From assembly GCA_030015575.1 (NCBI GenBank), contig CM057338.1, forward strand, positions 311,177,627-311,241,626: a DNA stretch of 64,000 bases, read 5' to 3'. Both the position numbers and the translations under genes were made by a program. A model generated the notes under the pieces. The model ran no database searches and had not been told where the DNA came from. It worked only from the letters and a program-made list of their open reading frames with translations. The DNA is from Agapanthus africanus. Its lineage: Eukaryota; Streptophyta; Magnoliopsida; Asparagales; Amaryllidaceae. Position 1 is the stretch's first letter; each line of letters opens with the position of its first letter. Shown here in pieces: positions 54,190 through 64,000 of this stretch.

Positions 54190-55855
54190 AAAATTGTTTT
54201 TGATTTGATAATTAGATGTTTTTTTTTCTTTATCTTTTTTTCTTAATCTCATTTTTGAAGCGATGATACTCAATGGATGTTACTTGCTATCATGAGAACC
54301 CAAGTAGTTAAGCAATGATTATTCCTTATTCTTCCCTTTAACTCCTCTTTTAATTGATACTGAAGTAATCGGAAACAATGTAGATTAAGGTGCTTTAAAA
54401 GAGTACTTGCAAGTTGTCGGTTATAGTAAGACCGTTCTAATTGACCCCCGTCCTTCCGTTTTTTACTCTTATCTCCAACTTTCGGCGAAGCGAACACAAT
54501 TTATCTAGGATTTTTGGGTCATATCTGTCACAAACCTTGTGGCTAAAATTCAACCGCCTCGAAGTTGTTTCTTGCTGGCAGGAAGGGCATGCTTTGTAAC
54601 CATGTACGGGCCAACTTGATAGCATTCCATATGTAGGAAAGTTATTAATTGTCCACATTAAAACTGCACACATCATGAAGGTTGTATCTGGTTTGCATCG
54701 TAAGGCTCCACACCATCAATGAATAAGGATTTTAACTCTTCGATCAGAGGTAGGAGGTAGACGTCGATATTGTTTTCCAGTGCTTTTGGTCCGTCAATAA
54801 GAAGAGATATCATAAAATAGAATTGATCCATAGCTAACCACGGCGATAGATTATAAACCATCATTACAACGAGCCATGTGCTGTGGTTACCATCCATATA
54901 GCTGAATGAGCAGAAACCATCACTAGTCAGTTCGAGCCTGATATTACGAGAATCACTGCTGAATATTGGGTGTCTCCTATTGAAATCCTTTCATGCCGGT
55001 GAATCTGTTGGATGACTCATTCTTCCATCTTCGCTAAGAGGAGCACGGTGATGCCAAATTACGATCTCTTCTGTCTTTTTACACCTGAATAGTTTTTGTA
55101 GCCTCCATGTTACGGGAAAGTATCATGCTACCTTGACAAGTATATATGCCTTCTTATCAGATACCTTCGGTTTATACCTGTACTCTTCGCAGGTGAGACA
55201 CTATTTCAAATCTGAATTCTCTTTTCGGTACAACACATAATGTTTAGGACATGCATGAATGTTCTTACAGTTCAGACCCAGACATCATCTTCTGGGCTTT
55301 GTACCAGCTTTCAGCCATGTTAATTTCCGGGGCATAGATTCTTTCAGGAACTTGAGAAGTATCGTGCATGACTTATTTCTCTATCTATTTTGGCACTTAA
55401 TCTGGAAAAGATGGACGAACCATAATAGTGTGGAATACTTTGCACTCTCATAAATTGATCTTATAGTATCATTGTACTTCTCATACTTATCCGTATACTG
55501 TTCTTGACCGGAAGGAAGTCCTTCATCAGTAGGATTATTATCACCTAGAGCAGTATCTACCATATCCTCCATTTTCTCTCTTGGAAAAAACCTATCTTCT
55601 TCTTCTTTCGCCGTATTACCGTCTTCTTTTTTTCCCCTGTGATATAACCAAGTTGTATAAAATCTGGTAAAACCATGCGTAACGATGTGAAACTCTACTT
55701 CCTGTCTTCTGGTATATTTTATTCCTACACCTATCGTGTGGACAAAGGATCTTTCTCGATACGACCTTATGATGTTCGCGTGCAAATTCGATGAAAGCAG
55801 CAACTCCTGCAACGAACTTAGGGTTCGTGCGTTGTTTCCGATCCACGTACATCAA
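54190..55855 (-). pseudogene. CACTA TNP2-type transposase, N-terminal and catalytic part
   Basis: Start ATG at 55855 (or 55852). Residues 1-50 (MYVDRKQRTNPKFVAGVAAF, KILCPHDRCRNK) match the transposase-associated domain at the N-terminus of TNP2 proteins. A one-base loss near 55728 shifts the frame and the domain continues at 55720-55640 (YTRRQEVEFHIVTHGFTRFYTTWLYH). Next are about 55340-55140 (AESWYKAQKMM; MSKHYVLYRKE and YKPKVSDKKAY in other frames). The Transposase_21 region at about 55000-54500 has RRHPIFSSDSRN, TSDGFCSFS, STWLVVMMVYNLSPWLAM, DGPKALENNIDVYLLPLIEEL, LMWTINNFPTYGMLSSW and CPSCQ. It stops being recognisable at about 54190, just before the Tekay-like insertion, and resumes at 41884. 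Confidence 0.85.
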
Positions 55856-56492
55856 TTCTTAACTCTGATGTACTCATGGTCCATATTAAACTGTATAACA
55901 TATAAATTTTAAGTTTCATAAATGGAAGAATGCATTAAAGTTATGGAATCGGTGCTTGAATCGAAAACTGTAGGGCTAGAGGTCGAGGTATGAAGCGAAA
56001 GAGAAGGGGAAGTTGGTTTTTGATGGTGACTACTTTGAGAAAGCTAAGAATGAGATGGTTATTGATAAAGAACGAGGATGTCAACGGTGTCTTATTAACA
56101 GATCCTAAAAGCACATGTGCGCGTGTGTATAAGATTATCGCTCTCAAGTATGAGTTGTTCATGTGATTTAAACCCTATTACATGTCACTATATTGTTATA
56201 CCTATTCATTCTTCTTCATTAATAATAAACCAAATAAACTATGCAATTTGAAAAGATTTTAGTTCTTAACAACTTCACACGGTTTAAGATATTTAGGGAC
56301 TATTCTCGACGTCTATGAAGATTATCAGGGACCGAGAGCAAATGTTCATATCTCGGGAGTTGGATTCTTCTTCCAAGAAAGATGATATTAACGGTTCTAT
56401 ATTGGATGTCGAGGATAAGGATTCTATCCCATTAAGAAGGTATAGAGCAGACACCCATTCACTTGTGTTTTCATCCGTTTCGATAAAATTTC

Positions 56493-56560
56493 GGCGGTAT
56501 CTTCCCGCTATTTCGGCGGTATCTTCCCGCTATTTCGGCGGCATCTCCTCGCTGTTCTCC
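56493..56560. repeat. 22-bp tandem repeat, three copies
   Basis: The unit ATTTCGGCGGTATCTTCCCGCT occurs three times, the last degenerate. It lies in the CACTA 5' region. Confidence 0.85.
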
Positions 56561-57629
56561 TAGTATATTGTAAAAGAATTGATAATTATTTCAATACTGT
56601 GAAATAATATTGAAATGAATATCTAATCTATTTTTGTACATTGAGAATTAGTGGAAAGGTACCGACGAAATAACTTGAAACGAATAAAAACATAAGTGAA
56701 TACAAGCGTTTGCTTTATACATTCCTAACTTATCCGCACTGGACAAATCTATTAGTTATCATACAATTGATTTTTCTTGTCATATAGACTATATGACGGT
56801 TGTTAGCACCGGACGATATCGTCCGATTTTTAACATCTTTCGTGTAGTTTTATGTTACAACGAATATCGAGCGTATGTTAACTGATAGATGGGAACTACG
56901 ACGCGTAATTTAATTTGATAAATTATCCAAGTTTCAATTTATGATTTCGCTTAGGTGTAGGGATGTTACTGTGTATGTGCTTTGTTTATGTGTATGTTGT
57001 GTGTGCGTGTTGTATGTGTGTGCTTTGCGTGTGTATGTGTGTGTTTTCACTTAGGTGTAAGATCGACGATTTAGCTTATATATATTTGGTTTTACTGTTA
57101 GTGTTCAATTGACGGATTTTTTAAGTTTAGCTTCAATTGACGATTTAGTTTAGGTGTATGTGTATGCTAAGTAGCATATATTCGGATACGAGACATGATA
57201 CCTTAAAATTTGTTCAATTTCCTAAACGCTATAAATATGCTCAATTTTACTAATTACACTAAAATACCCTTAACTATTGTGTTTTTCACTAAACTAGCTT
57301 AAAATTTTTCCTAAACAACCTACTTAATCAATTTTACTAATTTCACTAAAATATACTTAATTATTGTTGTTTTTTCACCAAACTACCTTTAAAATGTTAA
57401 CTAAAACATCCCATTTGTTTAGTTTTACATTTTTTCCACTAAAATACCCTTAAGCATTGTATCTTTTTCACTAACATACCCTCAGCTATTGTTATTTTCA
57501 CTAAACCATCTAAAAAAATTCACTAAAATACCAAAATCTTAACACTTAACCCAATCTTAACACTTAACCCAATCACTCTCATCAATTAACCATACCATCT
57601 AATCCGAAACCTAACACTAACACTATCCT

Positions 57630-57685
57630 TAAACCCTAACATCTTCATAAACCTAACCCTAACCCCTAACCCCTAACCAGCCCAT
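57630..57685. repeat. Short telomere-like CCCTAA runs
   Basis: Several AAACCCTAA, ACCTAACCCTAAC and CCCCTAAC units lie in a row. They are too short and impure for a telomere and sit next to the degenerate 'CTTAACCCAATC' repeats of the CACTA flank. Confidence 0.55.
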
Positions 57686-58437
57686 CACCCTCATCATTTC
57701 TCAACGAGCAACAACATAGCAGCAGCAGCAACAACAACAACAATAGCAGCAACAATAGCCACAATTAACTGTCCTCAAATTAAAGCCCAAAATTAGACAA
57801 TTTTAAAAATAGGTGGAAAACTGTACCTGAATCGATCGTGAAAGGAGGCGGTGGCGGCGAAGCGACGAGCGGTAACGACGAGTGGAGAACGATGACCGAG
57901 CGACGAGTGGCGACGACCTCGCGATGAGCGAAGGAGGAGGCGGCGATGAGCGAAGGAGAGGGGTCGAGGGCGTTGCGAAGAGAAGGGTTTGATGATGGTG
58001 AAGGAGGAGGGATCGAGGTCGGCGAAGGAAGAGGGCTTGAGGGCGAAGGTCGGGGAAGGAGTAGGTGGTTTCGAGGACGGCGAAGAGGAGGCGGAGGGGT
58101 TCGAGGACGACGACAAAGGAGAAAGAAGAGGATCGAGGGCGAGGGATATTTGGGAGGAGGGGTATTTTTTTGGGATAATTGGGCGTGGTGGTAGGGGGAA
58201 GGGGGAGAGGGTTTTCTGTTTTATTTTTAAAAAAAACCCTAGTTTGTCCCTATGGTTTTCACGGTAGGGGTTTCTTTTGCGACAGCATAGACGCAGTTTA
58301 AAAAGTTAATTTTTAAATAATTTTTTATGTATAAATGTCTCAACAGTTATTACCGTAGGGGCTCTGTTTGCTCCTACAGTGGGAATCGTAGGGGCAACCT
58401 AAAATTGCCCTTATGGATTTTCCTCCCGTAAAGACAA

Positions 58438-58455
58438 GCCATTTTTGTACTAGTG
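58438..58455 (-). repeat. Terminal inverted repeat, right end of CACTA element
   Basis: The minus strand reads CACTAGTACAAAAATGGC. CACTA plus an A-rich stretch is the conserved terminus of the family. The next three bases, CTA (58456-58458), would be the 3-bp target duplication; the left copy is not in view. Confidence 0.75.
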
Positions 58456-59980
58456 CTAGTCTCATGTTCTGATATTCTATTTGTAAAAATCTATAACAAT
58501 TTGGATATACAACAGAAATCTTTGCTATATACAAAAGAGAAGTGTTTTAAGGTCCATCGAAAGAAAAATGCCTATTTTTTGCATGCAACATTATTGCGGC
58601 AAAGTAATTGGCTATTTTTGCAGTGTCCCCCCCCCCCCCCCCCCCCCCCAACACACACACACAACAAGTCTCAATAACCAAATGATGCAGCCGATTTAGC
58701 TGCAACATATCCTGTAGTTTTCTTGCAACTCTATCAATAACTGTCGGTTGTGTGTTTTTAACCAAGCATGAATGTTATAATTATTTTTTCTTTTTTGACA
58801 ACAAAGGTTGCATGCAGCTCTTTTTACTACCAATCAATCATACCCTTGGCTAGAATCATAAATACACTCCCTCAATATACCTGAAGATGAGGTTATTCAT
58901 TAAAGAAGAGCCAATCATAGTGTCGAACACATACCAACTCCAGGAACCTTATTGTCGATTTTTTACCCTTGGGATGCATCTATTTAATGCATTGATGAAG
59001 AATTTGTATATAATCTGATCTATTTATCAAGACATGAATGTCTGAAAAAAAAATCTAAAAATAAGGGAATGTGTTGGTTTACCTTTTGGTTTTAATCATG
59101 GGGGAGGTTGGTGACAATCATCAATAAGATAAAATGTTGCTTGAATCCATAAGCAGTTTGAATCCATGAGTTTTTTCTCAAATCCGTGAACATGTTATAA
59201 TCCATGACCGATAATCGGAAACTATGAAGTAGAAGCAACTTAAATTAGTAGTTATAAAAGCTAAACAATAAAACAATACCCCTTTGTATAACGTTACAAA
59301 AGACTATTTCTGGGGGAAAAAAAATACTCTGGAAAAGACCTACTATTGATCCCACTCTTAGGAAAGAAAGAAATTATCATAACTTTTGAAAGAAAGAAAT
59401 TACTTAATTTATCACCCAACTCCCAGTCCAACTATGGAATCTTTACCGGAAAGAAATAACCTACTCTAATAACAAGGAAATTAATACTAAAAATTACTTT
59501 TTTTAATAAGTTCTCTTAAAGATAAGATAAAAGAAATTAACTTGCTGAATCTTCCTGTATTTTGTGGCCTTGATTTGTCCTACTTACATCACAACCTCTA
59601 GCTAAATTATCTGTCTTAACTCTCTTTTTAAGCCTTGCAACATATGCTGCAACACTTCAAATGCGAAAATAACGTGCTACAATATTTGTTGCTTTTGCGT
59701 CTTCTTTTCCGATTGAATAGACTTCAACATCAAGAGTTCGATTATCAACCATCATCATCAATTTTTCATGTGTCAAACCATCAAGGACATCAAAGAAGTG
59801 AGGTACATGAGTTTTCTCCTCCATCATATGTTTTGTTTATCACCCAAAAGTCTCATTAATATTGCATGCTTGCAAGTTAGATTGTGATCAAATATATAAC
59901 AAACAATCTTATCTATCTCTATGATCTCATCATTCTAACAGAAATACCTGAATCTCTTTTTTGAATAAATATTTTGAGTA
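58456..59980. other. AT-rich flank, no gene recognised
   Basis: This is non-coding in all frames apart from short frames without recognisable domains. It contains a 23-base C run at 58627-58649 followed by an AC repeat. I see no LTR, terminal repeat or transposase here. Confidence 0.5.
58627..58665. repeat. C homopolymer (23) plus AC microsatellite
   Basis: An uninterrupted C tract is followed by (AC)n. On the other strand it is a G23 run able to form G-quadruplex structures. Its length is easily misread by sequencers. Confidence 0.9.
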
Positions 59981-61545
59981 AGTTAAGGTAAGAAGGAAAG
60001 AATTGGTGGCTTTCATCATGCTGCTTTCACCATGCTAAAAGCAATATGAGTTTAGCTTCCTTGGTATTTTTTGACTAAATTAAGGTAAGAAGTAACAAAT
60101 GGTGGCTTTCAAGCACCTGGGGTCGGTTAAAATGTCAGTTATGAGGGCAGTTTGAGATGATGTCATCCTCTGTTGCTTCTGTAATAATGTGTTGTGGGCC
60201 TACAACAATAACATGGGCTTCATGTGATGAGGCATGAACTTGGGGGACCTCATCTCTTAGTCATCACATTCTCATGTTGAATGTGGGACCCACCAACTAA
60301 CCCTAAGTCTTGTATTTGCACAGGGACTCGTGTCTTGTGCAATCACGTAACCACCTTGCATGAGAGCCCCCCTCTCGTCTCCCTTTCTCTACCTGTCTTC
60401 TATATTTTATCAATTCATAATAGCAAAATGTGACATTAATATCTTTTTTCTCTTAGTTTGAAGTTGGATCATATCTTATTTTTTAAAAAATATTTGTAAA
60501 AGGGTAGATAAGGAATTCATCAACTTAGCTAAACCCAAAGCAATCTAAGTACAACATCATTATCATCATCGATGCATTTTCCCCATCCAAACGGAGTTGA
60601 CTATAAAGCAAAACTTCAGTAAAACAGTTTTACGACTGGCTGTCGACCTGACGCACGTCAACCTTTTCCAAATAAGTTCTAAATTCCAGGTTCAGAAAAC
60701 TATAACCAATTGACATCTTCCAAATTTTAATAGACTATCGAGAAGTCTAAAATAAGAGAAAGATAATATATTTGATATATTGAAATTATGTCCAACTCTA
60801 AGCTAAGAGTGAAATGGAAAATATTCCAGAATCAAGTTCTAAATTACGATTGGAAGTTTTAAAATTGATTTAGCCGACAGTCTGGTGCAAGCATCTTTGT
60901 CATCTTGATCTATAACTGTTGTTAAACATAGCCACAATATGAATAAAAACTCGAAATCAAATAGAATCGCGAGAACATGATTTCTTATCATCGAGCCTAT
61001 GTTGTTACGCTCTATCTATTTCACGAGCAAAAACAAATGATTATCAAAGTGTGCAGGGTCACATTCTATATATCAGAGCCCACACAAAGATTGTGTGTGG
61101 TTTGGGACTTGTCTAACTTTTATTAGGTGTAGATTTACACAGTGAAAGATCCAAGTTGAGAAGTCTGCTGATGTGATCTCCAGCATCTGAAATTGTTGTG
61201 TCTACTATGTATGTATGCATGTCATGGGCAGAAGCTGATAAATATTCAGCTACATTTTTGTTTAGATTTTATAGATTGGAAGCATCAGACCAAACCCATA
61301 GGGGGAGGTGGATATGCATGTGTTTCGGTTGGTCAAATAATATTCTAACACTATTTTCATCAAAAATAGAAAAGGCGACGACAACGCGCGACATCTCTAT
61401 CTCTATTATTATAGTGCTAAAAGAATGAAGTCTCTAATTTTGAAATTGATTGATGACATGATTTTATTATTCTTCAAGATAAATTAATTAAAAAGCCCAT
61501 AAAAATCCAATCAAGTTCAATCATTGCAACTGACCCAATATTTTC
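59981..61545. other. Non-coding flank with a diverged ~100-bp repeat
   Basis: The blocks 'AAGGTAAGAAG...TGGTGGCTTTCA' at about 59986-60018 and 60083-60111 are diverged copies. The rest shows no coding potential I can support; frames such as 61198-61428 have no recognisable domain. The segment 60120-60420 is relatively GC-rich and could be an upstream regulatory region of a gene outside the window. Confidence 0.4.
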
Positions 61546-61546
61546 C

Positions 61547-61592
61547 TTAAATATTGTAACTAACTCCATTTAAATATTGTAACTAACTCCAT
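61547..61592. repeat. 23-bp tandem duplication
   Basis: TTAAATATTGTAACTAACTC plus CAT is present twice with no change, so the duplication is recent. Confidence 0.92.
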
Positions 61593-64000
61593 CTCTTGCC
61601 TCAACCATTATATCTTCTCCACAATCATTTCTTTCAAAAAAAATTATGAGTTGAAAATAATATGGAGATGGAGGAGAAGAAGAGGAGGGCACACTACTTA
61701 CTAATTATTGGTAATTCGTTTTATCAAATTTTTAATACTGAACTCATGTGAGTAGACGCCGATAACATATTTTCCTTTAATAAATTTATCTTTATTACTT
61801 TTTCTTAGTATCTTTATGAATTAGTATTCTAGGGATACAACCATTCAAAAAAAAAATGATTGAATGTGAATATTAAATTTAGAAAATAAAGACATGCTAT
61901 CATATTTAACTATATATTTAATCGATTAATATTATGTTTTAATACACACTCGGACGGGCAAAATACGAGTTAATTATAAGTTAAAATGGGTTTACGGGGT
62001 CTTTGCTAGGCAGCAATCTACATAGCAGCTTATCAAATATGCTTCTGCTGGACTTTGTATGGTATTTTGCATTTAAGCCTTGTAATTTGCAATTTGCGGA
62101 ATATGAGAAAAGGAGAGAGTAGTTGTTGTTGATGACGATGATAGAAATTATAACAAAGCCTAATTTAACAACAAGGTTTTGAAGCCTGGGTTTTGATTAA
62201 GTTAACACGATAGTAATAATAATGAAGCCTAATTTAACAACAAGGTTTTTGAAGCCGTGGTGTCGATTAAGTTAACATGAAATCACGGTTGCATGTGGGC
62301 AAACCATGGTTTCGTAGAATTGGGTTTCTTAAAGCTTAGTGTCCTTTGACAACACGGTTTATGAAACATAGATTCATTTAACTTTAGTTTAAAAGAGGGA
62401 GGGTGAGATGTCACATAACTTTCTGGAACTCCATCTTTCTTGGAGTTTAAATATATGGGTTTTGATCCCGCAAAACTTTTTAAAACCACGGTCTTGGAAA
62501 CATTATTCGGTTGTCAAATGAGTCACATTCAATTTTTGAGTTTAGCATTGAAACCCCATGGAACCGTGATTTCGGGAACCGTAACCCCGTTGCTAGAGAA
62601 AACCTAATATGAAATAGAAGTAATAATAGTAGTAGTAACAATAATAATTATATTATATAATTATTACTTTTGTTGCTGTTGTTCAAATAATGTATTGATT
62701 TTCTTCAATTTATATAGCTAACTTTATCTCTCTATCTTGATGATAAATGAGCCCATGGTTTATATTGAATGGTTTATGCTGTTTGTGAAGCATTATTTAG
62801 TTGATTGATTCATTTATACATGCGCTATGCCTTTCTACAGAATTGTGCTACCTTTTTTTTTTATTTTTTTTTATTTCTATTTATAGGTCATAACTTAATG
62901 CTAACGGTCATTGAATCCCAAACCTGTTGTAATTACAGAAAGATTTTACTTTAGGCTATAGTTATACTCGTAATGGTGCTAATCTTTTTCAAAATGTAAA
63001 ACCTTGCGACCGCGGTTGAACTTGTGTTAGTAATCACCAAATCAAGTGAACTTTGTGTAATTTGTGTTGGTTATGTAGAGAAATATTTTCCAACTATATT
63101 CCGCTAATTTTATTACTAGATCTCTTTATATCTATCTACAAGTACCATGACACTTTTTTAAAAAAATTCTTGCATATTATTAGTATACTTTTTTTTGGTT
63201 GGGAAAAATGGATAAAGTTGGAATCACTCTGGTCAAATAAAATATTTTCTTTAAAATGTGAAATTGGAAAAATTACAATACACTGGAATAGTTTTAAAAT
63301 AGAAGAAAAACATCGCATACAAATTTACCACCTCTCAAAATAAGAAATAGTATGCAGTTAAAGTTCCATATTGACTTACTTCACCAGTGTTAGATTATCA
63401 ACCTATATTAATTCTTTCTTGTAAATCTACTTGATCAAAATTCGAATAAATTGTGGATTTTATGAAAGACATAAGTAAATAAAGAATTTATTATGGAAAA
63501 ACTCTAATATTTCTTTCATTCGAGACACACCAAAATAAAGCCATAATATACATGTTTTATGTGTCTTTAATATTCTTCTTAATCCCTTTGGTACTCTATT
63601 CTATTCACAACTAGAATAAGGAAGATGGTTTTACTATAATCTTTATTAGCCTATATAAACTTCACAAAAGAAAAAGAAAAAGAAATTGTTTAGTTGTCTC
63701 TAATATCTTGTTACATAAACACATAAATCATGATAATTAAGAAGACTGTTTTGCCCCACCATTTTCGTTAAGAAGGTCACAATATATAGTAAAGAAATAT
63801 AGAATCAAATCTTCATCATTAGTCCTTGGTTGGGTTAGGCAACAAGTAACAATTTGACCCCACTAATTTTTGGTCACCCCCTCGTGAAACTTCTAAGAAA
63901 TCGCTACTGTCCCAATCTCTCTCATTAATAATTATAGAGTTGCATGTGATGCTAAGTTGTTTGCTTTCATTGATGTAAACCAACATTTGTAATTTGGCTA
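61593..64000. other. AT-rich flank, no gene recognised
   Basis: This includes a 69-bp tandem duplication (62156-62279) and a stretch (62280-62590) with recurring ACCATGG/ACCGTG and TTTC(A/G)... motifs. No transposon termini, RNA genes or conserved protein segments were seen on either strand. Confidence 0.45.
62156..62279. repeat. 69-bp tandem duplication
   Basis: The block starting AAGCCTAATTTAACAACAAG occurs at 62156 and 62225 with about five changes, ending in ATTAAGTTAACA(C/T)GA in both. Confidence 0.88.

Larger units (their letters stand above)
55860..58437. other. 5' subterminal region of CACTA element
   Basis: This is upstream of TNP2 on the minus strand. It holds a 22-bp tandem repeat (56493-56560), GT-rich runs (56950-57055), degenerate 'CACTAAAATACCCTTAA' repeats (57240-57540), short CCCTAA runs (57630-57685) and a GC-rich block (57840-58160). 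Near the end are repeated (C)GTAGGGGC/GCCCCTA motifs on both strands (58260-58430). Low-complexity frames here (for example 58116-57793) could be a leader exon but are not convincing. Clustered short motifs next to the terminus are what TNP1-type proteins bind in CACTA elements. Confidence 0.5.
26080..58455 (-). mobile_element. CACTA (En/Spm-type) DNA transposon, right part, hosting several retroelements
   Basis: The right terminus 58438-58455 read on the minus strand is CACTAGTACAAAAATGGC, a typical CACTA inverted terminus. Inside, on the minus strand, are a TNP2-type transposase (55855-37462) and a Transposase_24/TNP1-like gene (37344-26280), the two-gene content of autonomous plant CACTA elements. 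Both genes are broken by the Tekay-like element, a solo LTR and the Athila-like element, each with its own TSD, so the CACTA element is older. After subtracting insertions about 10 kb of CACTA DNA remains here. No matching CACTA terminus occurs between 26080 and 26280, where the SIRE-like LTR begins. The left end is therefore probably left of the window, with the SIRE-like element inserted in it, or lost. Confidence 0.8.

Noticed and set aside
57630..57685. Interstitial telomere
   Set aside because: Only a few impure CCCTAA units within AT-rich degenerate repeats.
57793..58267. Frames in the GC-rich block near the CACTA end
   Set aside because: Gly/Glu/Arg- or Ser/Pro-rich translations on opposite strands from a biased sequence. 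A TNP2 leader exon is possible but not supportable.
59635..59859. Short plus-strand frame in the right flank
   Set aside because: 74 residues without a recognisable domain in AT-rich DNA, no better than chance frames nearby.

Overview
The window is nuclear DNA from a plant, most likely a dicot with a repeat-rich genome. It contains almost no host genes and is a nest of transposable elements. I recognise seven, six of them on the minus strand, and five have exact 5-bp target-site duplications (TSDs) visible on both sides.

Layout. (1) About 1-26079: an old Copia element of the SIRE/Maximus type, minus strand. Its 3' LTR is cut by the left window edge (1-719) and its 5' LTR is 24605-26079. Broken gag, protease, integrase, RT and RNase H lie at 24463-20044, followed by two accessory frames, one of them env-like. 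(2) 3019-19250: a second, internally deleted Copia element inserted into the first accessory frame (TSD GAAAG). (3) 4798-17759: a young, nearly intact Ty3/gypsy element of the Tat group inserted into the coding region of the second Copia just upstream of its RT (TSD AGATT). It has a gag-protease frame, a pol frame with two RNase H domains and an integrase, and a long 3' untranslated region made of tandem repeats. (4) 26882-35395: an Athila-type element with gag and protease but no RT or integrase (TSD ATGGG). (5) 37907-40184: a plus-strand solo LTR (TSD GTTCT). (6) 42680-54157: a Tekay/Del-like chromovirus with 3.7-kb LTRs and a wrecked interior (TSD ATATC). (7) The outer host of elements 4-6, and probably of element 1, is a CACTA (En/Spm) DNA transposon. 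Its right end is 58455. Its TNP2-type transposase is scattered over 55855-37462 and its TNP1-like (Transposase_24) gene over 37344-26280. Its left end was not found and probably lies outside the window.

The nesting order agrees with LTR divergence judged by eye: roughly 10% for the SIRE-like element, 6% for the second Copia and about 0.5% (7 differences in 1381 bp) for the Tat element. From 58456 to 64000 the DNA is AT-rich and probably low copy. I see no supportable gene there, only short tandem duplications and a 23-base C tract.

Features most worth attention: a 30-bp minisatellite with an A-B-C higher-order pattern in the Tat 3' UTR, TGACGTCA octamers clustered in the SIRE-like element, a 45-bp G-box repeat upstream of a TATA tract in the Tat LTR, an in-frame stop between gag-protease and pol, and TE frames that read through again once the nested insertions are subtracted.
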